NCBI GenBank assembly: GCA_028293125.1 | Contig: JAQGPJ010000105.1 | Coordinates: forward strand, 124,001 to 188,000 | Direction of reading: 5' to 3' | DNA length: 64,000 nucleotides | Origin: Verrucomicrobiales bacterium | GTDB taxonomy: Bacteria > Verrucomicrobiota > Verrucomicrobiia > Verrucomicrobiales > V1-33 | Shown: positions 37,442 to 45,961 of the stretch, piece after piece | How the letters are laid out: each line of letters opens with the position of its first letter | How positions within the stretch are numbered: position 1 is the first letter of the stretch | Program-made: the position numbers and the translations under genes | Notes under the pieces: model-generated | Told to the model about the DNA's origin: nothing | What the model saw: the letters and a program-made list of their open reading frames with translations, nothing else | The model's database searches: none

Positions 37442-38361
37442 CCGGCGTCATCCATGCCCACCACCCGGATGCGGCGGGGAACATCAAAACCCAGCGCCTT
37501 CAGCGAGTGCATCAGGCCGCCGGCGGTGCGGTCATTGGCGCAGACCACCGCGTCCGGAGCGTGCTGCTCCAGCATGGCTTTCACCGCTGTCTGATCCGCC
37601 TCATCGATCCGCACTACCACTGAAACCTCCGCCGGACGGGAAAACAGCGTCTCCCGGAATCCCGCAATGCGCGCCTCCACGGTCGGCACCGCCTTATGAC
37701 GGGCGAGAAAGACCAGACGTTTCGAACCGCAGTTCAGCAGATGCTCGGTGGCCAGGGAGGCCGCGCGGCGGTTGTCGATGCCGACCAAGTCGCAGCTGCT
37801 GCGCAGGGGATGCGGCAGATAGCACCGGTCCAGCAGGATGATGGGAATCCGGGCCGCCGACAGGGCGGCAATGATCTGGCGGTTCATGGCGTCGCCATCG
37901 GAGTTCAGATCCAGCGGCGCGAAAAACACCCCGGACACCTGCCGCTCAATGGACTGCATGGTCAGCTGCCAGGCCTGCTGGCACCGGTCCGGGGTTTCCG
38001 GCGCATGCCCCCCCCACAGCGCGTGGCGCCCATGCTGCGCGGCGTCCGCCATCCCCTGGCAGATGAGGCTGAAGATATCATCCATGCCGCTGTGGGGGAT
38101 CACCAGCCCAAAGGTCAGGCCGGCATTCCGTGAGGGCCGCACGTAGGTGCCCGATCCCGCCCGCCGCTCCACCATGCCCTGGCGGCCCAACTCGCGCAGC
38201 GCCCGGCCGATGGTGATGCGGGAGGTCCCGAACCGCTTCACCATCTCGATCTCGCTGGCGATTTTTTCCCCGATCTGGTAGCGCCCGGAGAGGATCTCCT
38301 GCTTCAGGATTTCCAACACCTGCTGGTATTTGGGGGAAGTTCTAAAAAGGGATGAATTCAT
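37279..38361 (-). CDS. GntR-HTH / LacI-type sensor transcriptional regulator
   Basis: 360 residues from the ATG at 38361 (an upstream ATG at 38412 is possible). The N-terminal GntR winged helix reads YQQVLEILKQEILSGRY, then FGTSRITIGRALRELGRQG and RRAGSGTYV. A periplasmic-binding-protein-like sensor domain follows ([70 protein letters not shown]). This AraR-like architecture typically responds to sugars and represses carbohydrate genes. Its target is not evident. The stop is TAG. Its 3' end is overlapped by the convergent Pro/Glu-rich gene. Confidence 0.88.
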   Translation of the reverse strand: MNSSLFRTSPKYQQVLEILKQEILSGRYQIGEKIASEIEMVKRFGTSRITIGRALRELGRQGMVERRAGSGTYVRPSRNAGLTFGLVIPHSGMDDIFSLICQGMADAAQHGRHALWGGHAPETPDRCQQAWQLTMQSIERQVSGVFFAPLDLNSDGDAMNRQIIAALSAARIPIILLDRCYLPHPLRSSCDLVGIDNRRAASLATEHLLNCGSKRLVFLARHKAVPTVEARIAGFRETLFSRPAEVSVVVRIDEADQTAVKAMLEQHAPDAVVCANDRTAGGLMHSLKALGFDVPRRIRVVGMDDAGYAELLPVPLTTVRQPCREIGVTAMHAMLERLAHPHMPARDILLAATLTLRESA

Positions 38362-39129
38362 GTCAAAGTTGATATCACTGTTTGTATCCCGAAGGTGGCC
38401 AGGAAAAGACAATTGATGGAGACTGAAAGGACCTATAGCGTTTCCAGTCTTTGTTTTGCCTGATTACAGGTCACGAAAAAGTCAGGCTCGCTTAATTTGC
38501 AATGACAGCCTGGCCCAAAACAGGCATGCCTGCTTTTTCGAAAAATCATCCCGCTTTTGGGTGCCGCGGAAAGGATCCGCCAAGAACCGGCAGGCGGATG
38601 GAGGGGCAAAAAAAGGAGGGATTGCCAGCGCAGCGGGCGGCCCGGTCGGAGAGGAGTGTGAGTTTTCAATTTTTCGAGGATGCCGCCAATACCTTGCAAA
38701 GAGATGGCCTCCGTATCCGCAGGCATCGTGCCGCCCGGGTTCATAATTGCCCGCAATTTTGAATATGATTCCGGCATCGCCATGCCGCTCAGACCGGTCC
38801 CGGATAAGCCGGCGGGCTCTGTCCTTTCCCTTGCCCCCATTCCAAAAACCCTCTCATGGAAGCTGCTTTTGATTCCTTTCTCAGCCCTCCTGGCAAATCC
38901 TGTCAAACTCTTGCTTCATTTGAGGAAGGTGGGACCCTCGCCGCCGTGTCAGAGAACCGTGCCCGATGGCGGTCAGGCGGGGGGGCGGCGCTGTTTTTTA
39001 TAAATGGTCCCTGTTCACCACTTGGGTTTTGCAGCTGCCGGCCACGAAAGCGGGCGCAGGCTGAGCCATGTCCAACGGTGCAGCCGCGTCCGGCGCGGCG
39101 CTGCCGTGCAGCGCCCCTGGCAGCTTATA
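38362..39129. other. Intergenic stretch, no gene supported
   Basis: About 770 bases. Open frames on either strand (for example 38433-38906 minus, 38680-39003 plus) lack family patterns and show Pro/Cys/Arg-rich shadow composition. No clear promoter, hairpin or RNA gene was seen. It probably includes the regulator leader and old debris. Confidence 0.4.
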
Positions 39130-40767
39130 TTATCCAGTCACAGCGGCAGCCTGCTCCTGTTTCCTCACCGGAGTGCGGAAGCACAGCGCTACCGCGGCCG
39201 TCACCAGCGTGCCCAGCATGATGCGCCATGAGAATTCAACTTTTGGCAGCCAGTCGGGCTTCAAGCCGGGGAGCAGACCGCTCATCACCGCCACCACCAG
39301 AAATCCGGAAACCATGGCGATCAGATTGCCGGTTTCGCTACCCCGTGTTTTGGTGAAGAGAGCCACCAGAAAAATCCCCAGCAGCGATCCGTAGGTATAA
39401 CCGAAACTGCCCAGGATAATGCCAATGATGCTGAGCCCGGGATTGTGCGCTTTGACAAACGCCGTGGCCAGCCCCACCACGATGAGCACGCCGGCAAAGC
39501 CCACAGTGGCCTTTTTAATCACCCGCACTCTGGCATGATCATCCTCGGGGGTTTTGAACCAGCGGAAGTGGAAATCGCGGCTGTAACTGGTGGCCAGGGA
39601 GTTCAGCGCCGTGCCCAGCGATCCCATGGTGGTGGCCAGCACCCCGGCAATGACCAGCCCGCGCAGGCCGCCGGGCATGAGATCGACCACAAAATACGGA
39701 AATACCTTGGCGCTGTCAGGCATGCCGGGCTTGGCCATTGGCAGATGCGGATCCGCGGCCCCCACCCCGTGGGTGTAAAACACATACAGCAGAATGCCGA
39801 TGGCCAGCACTGCCAGGGTGATGGGAATGTCCGCCAGACCGGAAAGCAGGGTCGCCGCCGCACTCTGCTTTTTGTTTTTGGCGGTGAGCATGCGCTGCAC
39901 CATGTCCTGATCCGTGCCGTGGGTGGCCAGGGTGATGAAGGTCGAGCCCAGGAACGCCGCCCAGACGGTGAATTCCGTTTCGAGAATGTTGGAGATCCTC
40001 GCCCACAGCCCCATGGTTTCCCAGGTCTGACCCGCCGGCAGCTCCCCGTGGAAGGTCCACAGCTTCAGGTCCAATGGCCGGGTGAGATGGATTTTGGCAC
40101 CCTCCCAGCCGCCGGGAATGTGCCCCAGCAGAAACCACAGCGAAAAGCCCAGCGCCCCGAAGAGCACCAGAATCTGCAGCACGTCCGTCCAGATGACGGC
40201 CTTGATCCCGCCCACGGCGGTGTAGGCCGCCGTCATCAGGGAAATGAGGACCAGCGCTGCCCCGGTGAACCAGAACTGCTGCCAGGCATCCAGCGGATTC
40301 TGAGGGTGCAGGCGGTCCCAAATGACAACCAGCAGCACCGTCGGCACCCAAAGCCGGGACCCACTGGCCAAGGAGCGGGTCACCAGAAACACCCCGCTGG
40401 CCAGCCGTCTGGTGACAGGCCCGAACCGGGTTTCCAGGAACTCGTAAATACTGACCACATTGTGCCGGTAATAGGCTGGGATGAACACAAAGCTGACGAT
40501 GATCCGGGCCAGAAGATAGCCGGCCATCATCTGGGCATAGGTGAAATTCCGCGAACGGAATCCCTCCCCCGGTGCCCCGAAAAAGGTGCCGGCGCTGATT
40601 TCCGCCGCCAGAATGGAGGCCAGCACCGCCCACCAGGGAATGGACCGCCCGCCGAGCGCGAACTCCGAGACCCCGCTGTTCCGGCGGCTGAAATAAACGC
40701 CGATTCCGATAATGGCGGCGAAGTAGGCCGCGATGACCAGTAAATCAAAAGCCAGATGCCAACTCAT
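39130..40767 (-). CDS. Sodium:solute symporter (SSS family)
   Basis: 545-residue inner-membrane Na+-coupled importer with about 13 hydrophobic helices. SSS features are FALGGRSIPWWAVLASILAAEISAGTFF at the first helices (Na+-site region), then YLLARIIVSFVFIPAYY, YTAVGGIKAVIWTD and GTDQDMVQRMLTAK. Substrate cannot be told; Verrucomicrobia SSS members often take up sugars, sialic acid or organic acids. It is last in a minus-strand row ScpA-ScpB-LysM-symporter, with 24 bases to the LysM gene, so it may be co-transcribed. Confidence 0.92.
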   Translation of the reverse strand: MSWHLAFDLLVIAAYFAAIIGIGVYFSRRNSGVSEFALGGRSIPWWAVLASILAAEISAGTFFGAPGEGFRSRNFTYAQMMAGYLLARIIVSFVFIPAYYRHNVVSIYEFLETRFGPVTRRLASGVFLVTRSLASGSRLWVPTVLLVVIWDRLHPQNPLDAWQQFWFTGAALVLISLMTAAYTAVGGIKAVIWTDVLQILVLFGALGFSLWFLLGHIPGGWEGAKIHLTRPLDLKLWTFHGELPAGQTWETMGLWARISNILETEFTVWAAFLGSTFITLATHGTDQDMVQRMLTAKNKKQSAAATLLSGLADIPITLAVLAIGILLYVFYTHGVGAADPHLPMAKPGMPDSAKVFPYFVVDLMPGGLRGLVIAGVLATTMGSLGTALNSLATSYSRDFHFRWFKTPEDDHARVRVIKKATVGFAGVLIVVGLATAFVKAHNPGLSIIGIILGSFGYTYGSLLGIFLVALFTKTRGSETGNLIAMVSGFLVVAVMSGLLPGLKPDWLPKVEFSWRIMLGTLVTAAVALCFRTPVRKQEQAAAVTG

Positions 40768-40791
40768 GCAGGGGGGACCTCGGTCGGGCCG

Positions 40792-41586
40792 TTATTGGCG
40801 GGGAATCCGGAGTGTGCGTCCGTTCACCAAGGTATTGGAGCTCATGCCGTTCGCTTTTTTGATGGCGCTGACGGTAGTGTTGTAGCGGCCGGCCAGACTG
40901 TAGAGGGTGTCCTTGTTCTTCACCTTGTGGGAAGCGTAGGAGAGGCCTTTGGGTTTCGCCGGTGCCGCTTTGGCCTTGGACTTGGAGGAGGAGGCCGTTT
41001 TAGAGTTGGAACTGCTTTTGGACTTTGTGGAGGCGCTGGCGGTGGCGGTGCTCTTTGGCTTCGCTTTGGCCGAGGTGGAGGAGGCCGTGGCTTTGGGCCG
41101 GCTGGAGGATGAATTCCCGCTGCTGCTTCCGGAGGAGGATGAGGACGGGGGCGTGTCCGGCTCGGGAACGCGCTCGTAGATCGAATTCGGTCTTCCGGGC
41201 GGAGTGTCCACCGCCGTGATCACCGGCTTCTCGTAGGTCTCAAGGTTCGATTTCTCAGGCGGAGTGTCCACCGGTTTGATCACCGGCTTCTCGTAAGTCT
41301 CAAGGTATGGGTTCGGAGCAGGCTCCGGTTTGGAGTAGGAAGAATAGGAGGCGGCGGCGGGCTTGCCTTTCTTTTTGCCGGACACGACATCGGCCAAGTA
41401 ATTGCCATCCTTGTCAAAGGGGTACTCCTCCTGGGACAGGTTGGTGTGCGGGGTGGTGTAGTCCACCACATCGCTGTAGCCGGATTTGGGGGGCTTGGTG
41501 CCACTGCTGCTGCATGAGGCTATCAAAAGAGACAGCAGACCTGCCATGGACGGCAGGAGGCAACGGCGGAGGGTGAACGCAGTCAT
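40792..41586 (-). CDS. LysM-domain lipoprotein
   Basis: 264 residues from the ATG at 41586; an upstream start at 41643 is less likely because the lipobox follows this one. Lipobox SLLIASC gives a lipid-anchored N-terminus. A spacer holds two near-identical repeats (ETYEKPVI followed by a VDTPP-type segment) and a Ser/Lys/Ala-rich linker. One LysM domain ends the protein (YASHKVKNKDTLYSLAGRYN, AIKKANGMSSNTLVNGRTL). LysM binds the glycan of peptidoglycan, so it probably ties membrane and wall. It lies between scpB and the symporter on the same strand. Confidence 0.88.
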   Translation of the reverse strand: MTAFTLRRCLLPSMAGLLSLLIASCSSSGTKPPKSGYSDVVDYTTPHTNLSQEEYPFDKDGNYLADVVSGKKKGKPAAASYSSYSKPEPAPNPYLETYEKPVIKPVDTPPEKSNLETYEKPVITAVDTPPGRPNSIYERVPEPDTPPSSSSSGSSSGNSSSSRPKATASSTSAKAKPKSTATASASTKSKSSSNSKTASSSKSKAKAAPAKPKGLSYASHKVKNKDTLYSLAGRYNTTVSAIKKANGMSSNTLVNGRTLRIPRQ

Positions 41587-41651
41587 GGGCGCAATCGTAG
41601 GATTGGAATGCCGGATGTCCAGAGAACGAATGGTTAAACTCAAAGAGGAGT

Positions 41652-42653
41652 TTAATTCCTGCTCCCCTCATCCTCATCTTCCCCGGGGCCGGACTCATCC
41701 TCATCCTCATCCTCATCCTCCGGCTCATCGTCGTCCTCCGGGGGACTCCACTCCGCCACGGGAGCCACCGCGACCGGACGCGGCACCGGAAGGGCGGTTT
41801 CCGGCACCTCCTCATCGGGGCTTTCCACGATCGCGGCCGCCGGGGCAGCCGGAGCCTCCGCGACCGCGGTTTCATCAGGCACGGCAGCGGTCAGCTTCTC
41901 TTTTTTCGCTTTGGCCTTCCGTTTCGGCTTGGGCTCTCCATCGGAAGGCGGCGTGCCCTCCACGGCCTCCGCCGGGGAATCCGCGGTCGGAGCGGAACCT
42001 GCCTCAGGCCCCGGAGCCGGGGCCGGGGATGCCGGCGGGGCAACGGCCTCGGGTTCGGGCAGCTTCACGTTCCGCAGCTCGGAGGCATTGGGCAGCTCAT
42101 CCACATTCCGGATGCCGAAGTGGTCCAGAAAGGTGTCCGTGGTTTCGTAAAGCAAAGGCCGGCCCGGCAGCTCCGCCCGGCCCGCAATGCGCACCACATT
42201 CCGGTCCAGCAGCGCCTGCAGGGGACCGTCCACGCTCACCCCGCGCACAGCCTCAATGCTCCCCTTGGTCACCGGCTGGCGGTAGGCGATGATGGCCAGG
42301 GTCTCCAAGGCGCTGGGAGTGAGGCGGGAGGGCTTCTTTTCCGGGAAAAGCTCCCGCACCCATGGCGAGAAATCCGCGCGGCTCATGATCCGCCAGCCCG
42401 CCGGGCGCTCCACCAGCATGAAGGCCCGGCCCGTCTCCTCATACACCGTGTTCAGCCTGGCGATGGCCTCCCGAACTTGGTTCTCGTCCACCTTGGCGAA
42501 GCGCGTGATCCACTCCGGGGCCAGCTCCCCGTCCTTCGTGCGCGCCGTGGCCACCGCCGTCCGCACGCAGCGGGTGATCTCCGTGGTCCCCGACCCGTCG
42601 GGGGAGGCGAAGATGATGGACTCGACAATGTTTTCCAATTCCCGGTTTATCAT
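41652..42653 (-). CDS. scpB: Segregation and condensation protein B
   Basis: 333 residues, longer than usual (about 190-220). The winged-helix ScpB core is residues 1-190: LENIVESIIFASPDG, the block LTPSALETLAIIAYRQPVT, and GRPLLYETTDTFLDHFGI. It bridges ScpA and SMC in chromosome condensation. An extra ~140-residue tail follows. It is Ala/Pro-rich, has a basic KPKRKAKAKKEK patch, and ends in a highly acidic DEDEDEDE run. The tail is probably disordered and unknown in the core family. The start overlaps the scpA stop by four bases (ATGA). Confidence 0.93.
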   Translation of the reverse strand: MINRELENIVESIIFASPDGSGTTEITRCVRTAVATARTKDGELAPEWITRFAKVDENQVREAIARLNTVYEETGRAFMLVERPAGWRIMSRADFSPWVRELFPEKKPSRLTPSALETLAIIAYRQPVTKGSIEAVRGVSVDGPLQALLDRNVVRIAGRAELPGRPLLYETTDTFLDHFGIRNVDELPNASELRNVKLPEPEAVAPPASPAPAPGPEAGSAPTADSPAEAVEGTPPSDGEPKPKRKAKAKKEKLTAAVPDETAVAEAPAAPAAAIVESPDEEVPETALPVPRPVAVAPVAEWSPPEDDDEPEDEDEDEDESGPGEDEDEGSRN

Positions 42654-43426
42654 GCGTCTGCGCGGCGTGTCGTGGCATCGTTGCCGGGGGTTTCATTGCG
42701 GAAAAGGGTGATTTCACCCAGCAGATGCGTCTGGATCACCCGGAACTGCCGCAGCTTCATCAGCTCCAGCAGGGCCACAAAGGTCACAATCACCTCCTCC
42801 CGCGTGCTGGCGTCCTGAAACAAGCTCATGAAGGTCACGCTTTCCCCCGGCAGCACGGTCTGGAGCAGGACGTCGATTTTGTCCGTCACCGTGAACCGGT
42901 CATCGGTGATCTCATGGACGGCGGGGTCCGTCTCTTCGTCAAGGCGCGCCATCACCCGCTGAAAGGCGCGGATCAGATCGAAGACCCCCATTTCCGGCAG
43001 GCCGGAGGGCGTGGAGGACTGGGCATTGAGCGGCACCTCGGGCACGGCGGGAAACACGTTCTCCATCGCCAGCTGCCGCCGGGCCAGAAAACCCGCCGCC
43101 TCCTTGAATTTTTTGTATTCGATCAGCTGCCGGATCAGCTCCCAGCGCGGATCCTCCTCCTCGGTGGTGTCCTCCTCCGGCGGCTGCACGGGCCGGGGCA
43201 GCAGGAGCCGGCTTTTCAGATACATCAGGTTCGCGGCCATGACGATGAACTCGCCGGCCAGATCGATGTTCAGGAGCTTGAAGGCGTCGATGAATTCAAG
43301 GTACTGTTTGGTGATCCGCTCGACGCTCACGTCCAGCACGTCCACCTCGTCCTTCCTGATCAGGTAGAGCAGGAGGTCGAGAGGTCCTTCAAAAATATCC
43401 AGTCTGACTTTGTAAGTGTCGTCCAC
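42650..43426 (-). CDS. scpA: Segregation and condensation protein A
   Basis: Kleisin subunit that joins SMC and ScpB for chromosome organisation. The family start is a few residues before YKVRLDIFEGPLDLLLYLI. A GTG at 43426 gives exactly this and was chosen, making 258 residues; the frame is also open to an ATG at 43603 that would add 59 unlike residues. Other family text is VDVLDVSVERITKQYLEF, YLKSRLLLP, and the C-terminal winged helix FVALLELMKLRQFRVIQ. It lies upstream of scpB with a 4-base overlap, the normal operon order. Confidence 0.92.
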   Translation of the reverse strand: MDDTYKVRLDIFEGPLDLLLYLIRKDEVDVLDVSVERITKQYLEFIDAFKLLNIDLAGEFIVMAANLMYLKSRLLLPRPVQPPEEDTTEEEDPRWELIRQLIEYKKFKEAAGFLARRQLAMENVFPAVPEVPLNAQSSTPSGLPEMGVFDLIRAFQRVMARLDEETDPAVHEITDDRFTVTDKIDVLLQTVLPGESVTFMSLFQDASTREEVIVTFVALLELMKLRQFRVIQTHLLGEITLFRNETPGNDATTRRADA

Positions 43427-43605
43427 AGTGGCGGAGGCGGGAAGCGGGGCGGGAACAGGGGCGCGGAGGTAAACCGACGCTTCCCGGCGCGCCAGGGATA
43501 AAATCCCGCCAGCGGCATTCCCTGCGTCGGGAAAGGGAATACACCGGAAAAGCCGGAACAGACAAGCCGTTCCCGGCATGGAAAGCCCCCCACGCCGGCG
43601 CACGG

Positions 43606-43963
43606 TTAAGGCGTGGGCTTCCGCACTGCGGCTGCCGGTTTCAGCAGGAGGTCGTGAAAGTCGTAGCTGAAATCCACCGCCGGGGAGATGGCGCGCATCT
43701 TCGCCTGATCGATGGAGCCGTCGGGTTCAGGGCGAAGGTGACAAAGGCGTCCGCCCGCAGGTCCCGGTCCCGCCAGCGGACGGCGAAAGTGTCGTGCGCC
43801 CAGTGCTCCAGATCCCAATCATGGACGGCGTGTGGGTGAAGCGCATGACCAGCCGGCCATTCTCCTCCGTCAGGGAGATATCGCCATGCAGGTTACCCCT
43901 CCCCGGCCTGAAGGTTGATGGATTGAATCGAATGGAATTAAAGGCCTGCCGCGGGTTTTTCAC
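43606..43963 (-). pseudogene. DUF3471 C-terminal fragment of a serine hydrolase, two frameshifts
   Basis: Read through all three minus-strand frames, the region gives the DUF3471 domain that ends many beta-lactamase-like serine hydrolases. The segments are LHGDISLTEENGRLVMRF, then DLEHWAHDTFAVRWRDRDL with ADAFVTFALN, then PDGSIDQAKMRAISPAVDF and YDFHDLLLKPA. The frame changes after TPSMIG and again at ALN-P/D. No catalytic N-terminal domain precedes it. An old gene fragment; single-base losses explain both shifts. Confidence 0.8.
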
Positions 43964-43990
43964 TTCAGCCCGCCAGCCCGCAGCATCACC

Positions 43991-45010
43991 TCACGCGTGG
44001 TCATTGACCAGCACCACGCGGTAGCGGGCATTGCCGGAGCGCAGATGGTCTAGGGCGTCGTTCACTTTGGACATGGGGAAGGTTTCAATAATCGGCGCGA
44101 TGCGGTGGCGGGCGCTGAAGTCCAGCATGGTGCTGATGGCCGTGGGGCTGCCGGTCGGGGAGCCGGAAATTTCCTTGGCTCCCGAGATCAGGCCGAACGC
44201 CGGCACCGGCATCGGCTTCAGAACCGCTCCCACCACGTGCAGCCGCCCCTTGGGCGACAGGGTGCCCAGCAGGCCGGGGATGTCGAGGGGAACATTAATG
44301 GTGGAGATGATCAGATCCAGACTGCCCGCCAGCTTTTTCAGCACGCCGTCCTGTTTGGTGTTGTGCACGAAGTGCGCGCCCAGCCGCCGGGCCTCGGCCT
44401 CCTTGCTGTCGCTGGTGGTGAAGGCGTGAACCTCGCAGCCCCACTTGCTGGCAAATTGGAGCGCCATGTGGCCCAGACCGCCGATGCCGATGATGCCCAC
44501 GCGGGAGGACGGCAGAATGCTGTGCATCAGCAGCGGGGCGAACACCGTGATGCCGCCGCACAGCAGCGGGCCGGCGGAGACAGGATCCAGGGCATCCGGC
44601 AAAGGGCGCACCCACGGCCACTGAGCCCGCAGGCGGTCGGCGAATCCCCCGTGGCGGCCCACGATGGTGCCCTGAGCCTGGGCGCACAGGTGGTGATTTC
44701 CGGAAAGGCACTCATGGCAGGAAAGGCAGCTGAATGCGGACCAGCCCACCCCGACGCGCTGGCCGATGGTAAGCCCCTTGGCCTGCGGTCCCAGCGCGGT
44801 CACGGTGCCGGTCACCTCATGGCCCGGCACAAAAGGATAGGCGGACATGCCCCACTCATTGTCGAGCATGGAGAGATCGGAGTGGCAGATGCCGCAGTGG
44901 CTGACCTTGATCTCCACATCCTCCGCCCCCAGCTCACCAAGGTCGAATTCAAAGGGCTCCAGAGTTCCTTTGGAGATGGAGGCGGCGTAACCGTGGGTGA
45001 TGGTGCTCAT
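43991..45010 (-). CDS. Zinc-dependent alcohol/aldehyde dehydrogenase (YahK/CAD type)
   Basis: 339 residues, MDR superfamily. Catalytic zinc ligands are in HCGICHSDL and PGHEVTGTV. The structural zinc cysteines are in SCLSCHECLSGNHHLC. The Rossmann motif is GIGGLGHMALQFASKWG. These patterns match the cinnamyl-alcohol dehydrogenase-like group, including E. coli YahK, which uses NADPH to reduce broad-range aldehydes. It is probably a cytoplasmic detoxifying aldehyde reductase, though cofactor and substrate are inferred. The upstream 900 bases hold GTGAC-type repeats. Confidence 0.93.
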   Translation of the reverse strand: MSTITHGYAASISKGTLEPFEFDLGELGAEDVEIKVSHCGICHSDLSMLDNEWGMSAYPFVPGHEVTGTVTALGPQAKGLTIGQRVGVGWSAFSCLSCHECLSGNHHLCAQAQGTIVGRHGGFADRLRAQWPWVRPLPDALDPVSAGPLLCGGITVFAPLLMHSILPSSRVGIIGIGGLGHMALQFASKWGCEVHAFTTSDSKEAEARRLGAHFVHNTKQDGVLKKLAGSLDLIISTINVPLDIPGLLGTLSPKGRLHVVGAVLKPMPVPAFGLISGAKEISGSPTGSPTAISTMLDFSARHRIAPIIETFPMSKVNDALDHLRSGNARYRVVLVNDHA

Positions 45011-45178
45011 GTGCGTGTAATAAAGGTGATGAATGGTCCGGCAACCGGAGGGCGGAAGGCGGCGGGGCCGGCACCGTCAACCGTAATGACAATCCTTCGC
45101 CGCGCAAATGCCGGCCCGCCCCCGGCAGGCCGTCCCCCTGAGGGCGGTTGCCTAATGGAGGGTTCAGTCGGCATGGGC
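45011..45178. other. Leader region of the dehydrogenase gene, no gene supported
   Basis: GC-rich spacer before the repeat cluster at 45179. No open frame with family resemblance. Confidence 0.35.
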
Positions 45179-45314
45179 GCCACTCCCCCGGTGACGCCGG
45201 TGTCACCCCCGGGTGACCTCCACGCCACTCCCCCGGTGACACCGGCGTCACCCCGACGGCGGGAATCCCATAAAAAACGTGAATGTCACCGGTGACATGG
45301 GCGTCACCGGTCAG
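45179..45314. repeat. Cluster of palindromic GGTGAC-N-CCGG-type repeats
   Basis: Two 31-base direct copies beginning GCCACTCCCCCGGTGAC lie at 45179-45209 and 45224-45254. Each copy is itself an imperfect palindrome (GGTGACGCCGGTGTCACC in the first). Next comes a perfect 14-base palindrome TGTCACCGGTGACA at 45284-45297 and a further GGCGTCACCGG. The array may be a nucleoid-type or regulator-binding cluster, or transcribed hairpins. It is upstream of the dehydrogenase gene. Confidence 0.75.
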
Positions 45315-45937
45315 GCCGGCACCGCTGGAGGGAGCCTCCGGATTCAGCCGGTGTCCGATCCATTTGAATCCCCCGTCGGGCCGCGTCCTGACCAGTCCGA
45401 CACCGGTCGTCAGTCCGACCGGAATCCGTTTTCCAAGCCGTGCGGCGACCCGCGCCCTCCTGGCCAGGGTGGACAGGGAGGGGAATCCGATTTCCGGCAG
45501 CGGACGGCGGGAGGAGACGCCGCAGGTGAAAATAGCATAATTAGATAACATAAAATCAATTAAGCTAAACACCTATGCGGCCAGCGATTCGCAATAAAGC
45601 GCCAAACCTCGTTCAAGGCAAGAAATTTCAACGAAAATTCAGCCTTTCACCCCCATGGAAACATCCCTCGGAGGAGGCCGTCGGAAGGTTGGGAAATCTA
45701 AATTTAAAAAGTGCTATAATTGATAGATCCCGCCTTTGAAGCCGGGGTGATTGAAGACCGGCGCCGGAACTGCGGATGCGCCGGCCATAGTGGACAAGGG
45801 CAAACCAGCAGTTCGCCCGCCACTTCAGGACTGCACGGACTTTTCAGAAAGCATTCCTCCCGCCAAACGGCCCTCAACCAGCATGGAGGAATCTCCGCCA
45901 CCCTGTCTGTCGGCCTGCCGGCCCAGGAAAAACGGCG
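45315..45937. other. Intergenic stretch before mfd, no gene supported
   Basis: Changes from GC-rich to distinctly AT-rich near 45530-45720. A minus-strand frame (to 45572) reads LARRARVAARLGKRIPVGL but continues through the repeat cluster and has no family look. No clear promoter or RNA gene seen. Confidence 0.35.
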
Positions 45938-45961
45938 TTGCCTGCAACGGGAGCCGGGGGC

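Noticed and set aside
38433-38906. 157-codon minus-strand frame between regulator and symporter
   Set aside because: Composition is that of non-coding sequence, no start context, no family resemblance.
41690-41740. TCATCC tandem repeat as a regulatory repeat
   Set aside because: It lies inside the coding sequence of the ScpB acidic tail and simply encodes an Asp/Glu run.
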